From Clostridiales bacterium (lineage in GTDB: Bacteria > Bacillota > Clostridia > Lachnospirales > WQUN01), in NCBI GenBank assembly GCA_031271275.1, contig JAISWA010000204.1:1-10639 (forward strand): a DNA stretch of 10,639 bases, read 5' to 3'. Positions 7,126 through 10,639 of the stretch are shown piece by piece. Both the position numbers and the translations under genes were made by a program. Each line of letters opens with the position of its first letter. Within the stretch, counting starts at the first letter, position 1. The notes under the pieces are model-generated. The model saw only the letters and a list, made by a program, of their open reading frames with translations. It had not been told where the DNA came from and ran no database searches.

Positions 7126-7668
7126 TTAGAAATAGCGCGCGAGCAAGCCTTGGAACCCTTTGCCGTGGCGGGCCTCATCCTTGCACATTTCGTGCACGGT
7201 GTCGTGAATCGCGTCGAGCCCCAGTTCTTTTGCCTTAACCGCCAGGTCTTTCTTGCCCTGGGTCGCGCCGTGTTCGGCGGCGGTGCGCAGCTCGAGGTTT
7301 TTCTTGGTGGAGGCGTGCAGCACTTCGCCCAACAGCTCCGCGAACTTGGCGGCGTGCTCGGCTTCCTCAAGGGCGTAGCGCTTAAACGCCTCGGCGATTT
7401 CAGGGTAGCCCTCGCGGTCGGCCTGGCGGCTCATGGCAAGGTACATGCCCACTTCGGTGCACTCCCCTGTAAAATTCATCCGCAGGCCTTCGATAATTTC
7501 CGCGTCAACGTCCTTCGCGACGCCTATTCTATGTTCGTCGGCAAACACAAGCCCTTCGCCGCTCTGCTCGCTGAATTTGGAACCGGGCGCCTTGCACTGG
7601 GGGCATCTTTCCGGCGGTTCGGAACCTTCGTGTACATAACCGCAGACGGGGCAAATAAATTTTTTCAT
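7126..7668 (-). CDS. rbr: Reverse rubrerythrin (N-terminal rubredoxin, C-terminal diiron domain)
   Basis: A 180-residue non-haem iron peroxidase that reduces hydrogen peroxide to water with electrons from NADH via redox partners. Domain order is reversed from classical rubrerythrin: a rubredoxin-like iron site comes first (C6, C9, C22, C25; ICPVCGYVHEG and RCPQCKAPGSKF), then a ferritin-like four-helix diiron domain (about 55-180). Likely diiron ligands are E69 (TGECTE), E102/H105 (EEAEH), E132 (AAEHGA), and E160 with E165/H168 (HEMCKDEARH). This architecture is typical of clostridia, where such proteins are strongly induced by oxygen and repressed by PerR (established for C. acetobutylicum). 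The start is supported by AAAGGAG (7677-7683) 8 bases upstream. It is the first gene of a unit with perR, behind a consensus-like promoter carrying a Fur/PerR-type operator. Confidence 0.93.
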   Translation of the reverse strand: MKKFICPVCGYVHEGSEPPERCPQCKAPGSKFSEQSGEGLVFADEHRIGVAKDVDAEIIEGLRMNFTGECTEVGMYLAMSRQADREGYPEIAEAFKRYALEEAEHAAKFAELLGEVLHASTKKNLELRTAAEHGATQGKKDLAVKAKELGLDAIHDTVHEMCKDEARHGKGFQGLLARYF

Positions 7669-7701
7669 TTTTGACGCTCCTTTGAGATAATATTTTTTTG
7701 T

Positions 7702-7719
7702 TGATAATAATTATTATAT
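7702..7719. promoter_or_regulatory. Fur/PerR-type operator in front of rubrerythrin
   Basis: TGATAATAATTATTA (7702-7716) matches the 7-1-7 Fur box TGATAATNATTATCA at 13 of 14 positions and the PerR box TTATAATNATTATAA at 12 of 14. The overlapping minus-strand reading (7705-7719) also matches the PerR box at 12 of 14. A perfect 14-bp palindrome, ATAATAATTATTAT, spans 7704-7717. The site covers the -10 box and expected start of transcription, so binding would block the polymerase. Confidence 0.75.
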
Positions 7720-7740
7720 AAAAATAGTTTTGGATGTCAA
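7713..7740 (-). promoter_or_regulatory. Consensus-like sigma-A promoter of the rubrerythrin-perR unit
   Basis: On the minus strand a perfect TTGACA (7735-7740) is followed after 16 bp by a perfect TATAAT (7713-7718). Transcription should start near 7706, giving a leader of about 38 bases before the ATG at 7668. Perfect boxes predict very strong expression once the operator is free. Confidence 0.82.
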
Positions 7741-7749
7741 GAAAATTTT

Positions 7750-8640
7750 CTACCGCATATTCCCCGCGTACACATACCGCAGATATTTTTCCGCTTCCGT
7801 TTTGAGCCGGAGAATCGTTTCCTTTGGCGTGGGGGCTTTATCCGCCATCCGGTGCCTTGGGAAAAACCGCGAGAGATGCAGCGGAATCCCGGGATTGACG
7901 CCCGCCACAAACCGCGCGAGTTCGGGGATATCTTCCTCATTTTCGCCGGGGATGACGAGGGTGGTGACCTCTACGTGGGCGTATTCCGAAGAAATCGCGA
8001 TTGTCCGCTTTACCTCCGCTAAATTGCCGCCGATTTTTTCATAAAACTCTCCGGTATAGGCTTTTAAGTCAATATTAAGCGCGTCGATGAAAGGCAAAAG
8101 CGCGCGCAGGGGTTCTTCGCTGATATAGCCGTTGGTGATTAGCACATTCTTTTTCCGCGATTCCCGTATCAGCGCCGCGCAGTCGCGGACAAACTCATAG
8201 CTGATTAACGGCTCGTTATACGTATACGCCACGCCGATATTCCCGCGCGGGGTGAGCTTCTCCGCAAGGGCGGCGACTTCACCGGGCGGCATAGGGACGA
8301 AATCCGCGGCGGAAGACGCGTTCTCAAACGAAATCTCATGGTTCTGACAGAAGGGGCAGCGGAAGCTGCAGCCGAAGCTTCCTATGGAAAGGATCATGCT
8401 GCCCGGCATGAAGTGACGGAGCGGCTTTTTTTCAATGGGGTCCAACGCGCAGAAGGATATCAGCCCGTAACTGTCCGCATACAGCACGCCGCCCCGGTTG
8501 ACGCGCGCGCCGCAAAAACCCGCGCCGCTGTCGGGTATCACACAGCGGCGCGGGCAGAGCGCGCAGCGGACGCGCAAGCCGTCGGCGGAACCTTCCGCGG
8601 GCTCGTAATAGGACGCGGTCTGCGTAAGCGGGTTACCCAT
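7750..8640 (-). CDS. amrS: AmmeMemoRadiSam system radical SAM enzyme (AmrS)
   Basis: A radical SAM protein of the AmmeMemoRadiSam family, whose substrate is unknown. The SAM-cluster motif CX3CX2C is at C91, C95 and C98 (GCSFRCPFCQNHEIS). It is preceded by the family-typical ALDPIEKKPLRHFMPG block and by an N-terminal cysteine group, C26, C29, C33 and C43 (CALCPRRC then GFCGARVNRGG), which may bind another cluster or zinc. I chose the ATG at 8640 (296 residues) because the frame upstream to 8655 begins with TTG and has no ribosome binding site. From the ATG the gene overlaps its partner's stop by 8 bases (ATGGGTAA), a common coupling arrangement. It ends only 9 bp before the -35 box of the rubrerythrin promoter, with no terminator between them. 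Related to pyruvate formate-lyase activases in fold, but this is not one: there is no glycyl-radical partner beside it, and the N-terminal cysteines differ. Confidence 0.92.
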   Translation of the reverse strand: MGNPLTQTASYYEPAEGSADGLRVRCALCPRRCVIPDSGAGFCGARVNRGGVLYADSYGLISFCALDPIEKKPLRHFMPGSMILSIGSFGCSFRCPFCQNHEISFENASSAADFVPMPPGEVAALAEKLTPRGNIGVAYTYNEPLISYEFVRDCAALIRESRKKNVLITNGYISEEPLRALLPFIDALNIDLKAYTGEFYEKIGGNLAEVKRTIAISSEYAHVEVTTLVIPGENEEDIPELARFVAGVNPGIPLHLSRFFPRHRMADKAPTPKETILRLKTEAEKYLRYVYAGNMR

Positions 8641-10036
8641 GCCGCACCACTTCAAAACGCGCGAGCGTACAGCTTTCCCCTTCGGTTATCCCGGCTTTTT
8701 GCTTCGCGATGGCGATTTGCTGGCTTACGGTATCGACTCCGTCCAAATTCGGGAGCAGCAGCCCGCGTTTGCCGTCCTTTGAAGCGACAATTACGCCGTA
8801 ACGCTTTACGTCCAGTTCCCCGGGGCCGTCGACGGGCTCCGCCGGGGAAAGCACATCCACGCTGTACGTCAAATACGGCAGTTCCTCCGCCCTTACCGCG
8901 TCAAAGCGCGGGTCGCGCGTGCCGGCGGAGATAGCGTTGCCGATTATTTCCTCCGCGATATTCTTGCGGTACGGCTCGGTAGTGCCGATACACCCGCGAA
9001 GCTGCCCGTCTTTTTTGATGGAGACAAACGTACCGGCTTTGTCGCTCAGCATTTCCGGCGGCAGGTCTTTCCCGTCAAACCGGGCGGGGGGAATCCGCCC
9101 GCTTGCCACGAATTCCTCCAGGGTCTTGCGGGCAAGGCGGACGTAGGGGCTTTCCTTCGCGCGGAGCGCCGATATTTTTTCCAAACGGAGCGCTTCATAT
9201 TTTGGCAGGAGATTTCTGTCCTCCTTTTTCCCGCCGGGGGTAAAGCTGCACAGCGCGTACCCCACCCCAAAGGGCCCTTCATAGGAATGGAATTTCGCTT
9301 CAACCTCCAACCCGTCCAACGCGCCCGCCATCATGATAAAGGAGCGCAGCCCGCACTCGGCGGCTTTCTCGCAAAACGACGGCTCAAAAGTCAGCAGCCG
9401 CAAAAAATCCCCAAGCCCTAACGCTTCGATAAGCTTCCTGTCGAACGTCGGTCCCTCCGGCGCGTAGCCGTAGGGTCCGTCCTGCGTCAGCTTGTGCGAA
9501 AGGTCGCCGCTCGCGACGATGACCGCGCGGCGACCGGTTTCCTCAATCGCCTCGCGGACGCATTGCCCGAAACGGTAGTGGGTTTCGGCGGGCAGCCCCG
9601 AAATGGAAATGCGCGCGGCTTTGAAATGATGAAAAGCCTGCTGATTTATAAAATGCAGCGGAACCGTTACCCCGTGGTCGATTTCCGCGCCGCCGCGCCC
9701 GCCCAGCGTCCCCGCGGGGATGTTTTCCGCTTCCGCGACGGCGGAAAGTTTCGCGATGAAGCCGGTGTCGTATTCAAGGCTGAAAACGTCGTTTGGCGCG
9801 TTAAACCGCGACAGGTTCCCCGAGGCGTAATTCCCCGGCGCGATATGAATATAATCCGAATAGATTAACCCGTGGGGCGTAAAGAAAATAATCAGTTCCG
9901 GTTGGTCGGCGGCAATGCGCTCCGACACGCGCCGGAACGCGTCGAGGGTCTTGGCGATTTCTTTCTCGCGGCCCTGCCCCACATGGGGTACCGCGAGGGG
10001 CGGGTGAGGTACAACGTGCGCGCGAAGCAGCGGCAT
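8633..10036 (-). CDS. amrA: AmmeMemoRadiSam fusion protein: LigB-like dioxygenase domain plus AMMECR1 domain
   Basis: A 467-residue two-domain protein of unknown reaction. Residues 1 to about 265 resemble class III extradiol dioxygenases (LigB type, the superfamily that also holds Memo). The opening is VVPHPPLAVPHVG with H11, followed by conserved histidines H55 (FFTPHGLIYSDY), H121 (GGAEIDHGVTVP) and H181 (ASGDLSHKL), which could hold a metal. Residues about 295-465 are an AMMECR1 domain, recognised by LRGCIGT (346-352), followed by RDPRF and the KRGLLLPNLDGVDTV segment. So the 'Memo' and 'AMME' parts are one polypeptide and the radical SAM partner is the next gene, overlapping by 8 bases. 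GAAAGG (10045-10050) lies 8 bases before the ATG. Ring cleavage of a real aromatic substrate is not established; the domain may use the fold for something else. Confidence 0.9.
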   Translation of the reverse strand: MPLLRAHVVPHPPLAVPHVGQGREKEIAKTLDAFRRVSERIAADQPELIIFFTPHGLIYSDYIHIAPGNYASGNLSRFNAPNDVFSLEYDTGFIAKLSAVAEAENIPAGTLGGRGGAEIDHGVTVPLHFINQQAFHHFKAARISISGLPAETHYRFGQCVREAIEETGRRAVIVASGDLSHKLTQDGPYGYAPEGPTFDRKLIEALGLGDFLRLLTFEPSFCEKAAECGLRSFIMMAGALDGLEVEAKFHSYEGPFGVGYALCSFTPGGKKEDRNLLPKYEALRLEKISALRAKESPYVRLARKTLEEFVASGRIPPARFDGKDLPPEMLSDKAGTFVSIKKDGQLRGCIGTTEPYRKNIAEEIIGNAISAGTRDPRFDAVRAEELPYLTYSVDVLSPAEPVDGPGELDVKRYGVIVASKDGKRGLLLPNLDGVDTVSQQIAIAKQKAGITEGESCTLARFEVVRHG

Positions 10037-10044
10037 ATCATCAA

Positions 10045-10050
10045 CCTTTC
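10045..10050 (-). promoter_or_regulatory. Ribosome binding site of the dioxygenase-like/AMMECR1 gene
   Basis: GAAAGG on the minus strand, 8 bases before the ATG at 10036, supports this start. Confidence 0.6.
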
Positions 10051-10074
10051 AAGAATTATTTTTCAACCGACCCT

Positions 10075-10083
10075 ATTGTACCA
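10075..10083 (-). promoter_or_regulatory. Possible extended -10 promoter of the AmmeMemoRadiSam pair
   Basis: The minus strand reads TGGTACAAT: a TACAAT -10 box (5 of 6 match) with the TG of an extended -10. No good -35 box lies 16-18 bp upstream, only a T-rich run. It is about 40 bp before the gene and after the hairpin terminator, where a promoter would be expected. Confidence 0.35.
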
Positions 10084-10135
10084 TCAACAGCCGCGAAAAA
10101 AGCCGCGCGGGTGAAATAAAAAAGAAATAAAAAAA

Positions 10136-10170
10136 TACGCAAACAATGGCGGATATTTGCCGTTTGCGTA
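10136..10170 (-). terminator. Rho-independent terminator after the Rpn-like gene
   Basis: A 9-bp perfect inverted repeat, TACGCAAAC (10136-10144) and GTTTGCGTA (10162-10170), with extra GGC/GCC pairing inside the loop region. On the minus strand it is followed at once by seven T and more T-rich sequence, the classic form. On the plus strand it is followed only by CTTTTAG, so any activity that way is weaker. It separates the gene at the right edge from the AmmeMemoRadiSam pair. Confidence 0.75.
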
Positions 10171-10264
10171 CTTTTAGATTACCGGGAAACATCGTTATTT
10201 ACAGCGTTTGAAGATGTTAGACAGGCTCTTAACGCCGCTGCGCTATCCCGTTGCCAGTCATCGC

Positions 10265-10639
10265 TCACACCGGCAGTAATTCTAACTTTATGGCTTCTAT
10301 TTCTTCAATCGGCGTATTCGTTTCCATCGCGAGCTGTTCCAAGGCGATATTATTTAACAAGCCTTTGACGATCGCCAAGGTATTTTTCTTGCCCCTGTCT
10401 TTACCCTCGGCAATGCCCTCCGCTTTACCCTCGGCTTTACCCTTGGCAATACCTTCGGCTTTACCTTTGGCTATGCCTTCCGTAATGCCCTCGGCTTTAC
10501 CCTCCGCCATCCATTTCTTATCCCAACCGTATTCCACCACCGCTTCATCAAGCACTTTTGCCAAACCGCCATACATTTCTAAACCGCTCCTTTCAGTATC
10601 TTCGTGCACCATATCCTTTACCACATACCAAAACGCGCT
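10265..10639 (-). CDS. C-terminal part of an Rpn-family (PD-(D/E)XK nuclease/putative transposase-like) protein, 5' end outside window
   Basis: The frame is open to the right edge (codons before the GTG at 10624 read SAFWYV), so this is the 3' part of a longer gene; 124 residues are visible. It contains a helical segment (LAKVLDEAVVEYGWDKKW), then nine 4-residue repeats of the form AEGK/AEGI, and ends with a short tail (LLNNIALEQLAMETNTPIEEIEAIK). This arrangement is typical of the C-terminus of Rpn/PDDEXK transposase-like proteins common in Clostridia and Bacteroidetes, which usually carry EGK repeats before a final helix. The nuclease core would lie outside the window, so the assignment rests on the tail alone. 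Complete members are around 300 residues. A terminator follows about 95 bp downstream. Confidence 0.6.
   Translation of the reverse strand, partial: SAFWYVVKDMVHEDTERSGLEMYGGLAKVLDEAVVEYGWDKKWMAEGKAEGITEGIAKGKAEGIAKGKAEGKAEGIAEGKDRGKKNTLAIVKGLLNNIALEQLAMETNTPIEEIEAIKLELLPV
10400..10507 (-). repeat. Nine 12-bp tandem repeats encoding AEGK/AEGI
   Basis: Nine consecutive 12-bp units on the plus strand follow patterns such as TTTACCCTCGGC and AATGCCCTCCGC; on the coding strand each gives A/T-E/K-G-K/I. The copies differ at silent and some coding positions, so they are older or more selected than the 36-bp repeats near 1945. Confidence 0.9.

Noticed and set aside
6592..7674. Long plus-strand open frame of 360 codons opposite perR and rubrerythrin.
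   Set aside because: It is antisense to perR and rubrerythrin, both with clear cysteine and histidine signatures, and would run through the nrdD promoter region; no domain is visible.
10171..10264. Gap downstream of the Rpn-like gene as a tRNA, insertion sequence end or leftover gene.
   Set aside because: No cloverleaf pairing, no clear inverted repeats and only very short frames were seen.

Overview
The window reads as chromosomal DNA of a strict or near-strict anaerobe of the Firmicutes, most likely class Clostridia. The reasons are an oxygen-sensitive class III ribonucleotide reductase with its activase, a clostridial-type 'reverse' rubrerythrin next to a PerR-like regulator, strong AGGAGG-type ribosome binding sites, and an Rpn-type nuclease tail with AEGK repeats. 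Base composition is fairly GC-rich in genes (many GCG/CGC codons), with AT-rich promoter gaps. No species can be named from this alone.

Layout. Positions 1-4041 (plus strand) carry a tight run: a UvrD/PcrA-like helicase cut by the left edge, a 38-residue single-pass membrane protein, and a 717-residue membrane-anchored protein with an acidic, repeat-bearing cytoplasmic part and a large outside part of unknown function. This run meets head-on, with stop codons overlapping, a long minus-strand block. In transcription order (right to left) that block is: a partial Rpn-like protein ending in nine 4-residue repeats (10639-10265), a hairpin terminator (10136-10170), an AmmeMemoRadiSam pair (dioxygenase-like/AMMECR1 fusion, then the radical SAM enzyme; 10036-7750), reverse rubrerythrin and PerR (7668-6742), and nrdD-nrdG (6647-4038).

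How they may work together. The best regulatory signal is in front of the rubrerythrin gene: a near-consensus promoter (TTGACA, 16 bp, TATAAT) whose -10 box lies inside a Fur/PerR-type inverted repeat. The PerR-like protein, which keeps all five metal ligands of PerR as well as both zinc CxxC pairs, is the second gene of that unit. This suggests an autoregulated peroxide-defence operon. nrdDG follows with its own likely promoter. The reductase it encodes uses a glycyl radical that oxygen destroys, so a peroxidase and peroxide sensor next door make sense. The AmmeMemoRadiSam pair, still of unknown function in general, ends 9 bp before the rubrerythrin promoter with no terminator visible between them, so read-through into the redox genes is possible.

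No CRISPR array, rRNA, tRNA or complete insertion sequence was seen. The longest gene-free stretch is about 228 bp (10037-10264).
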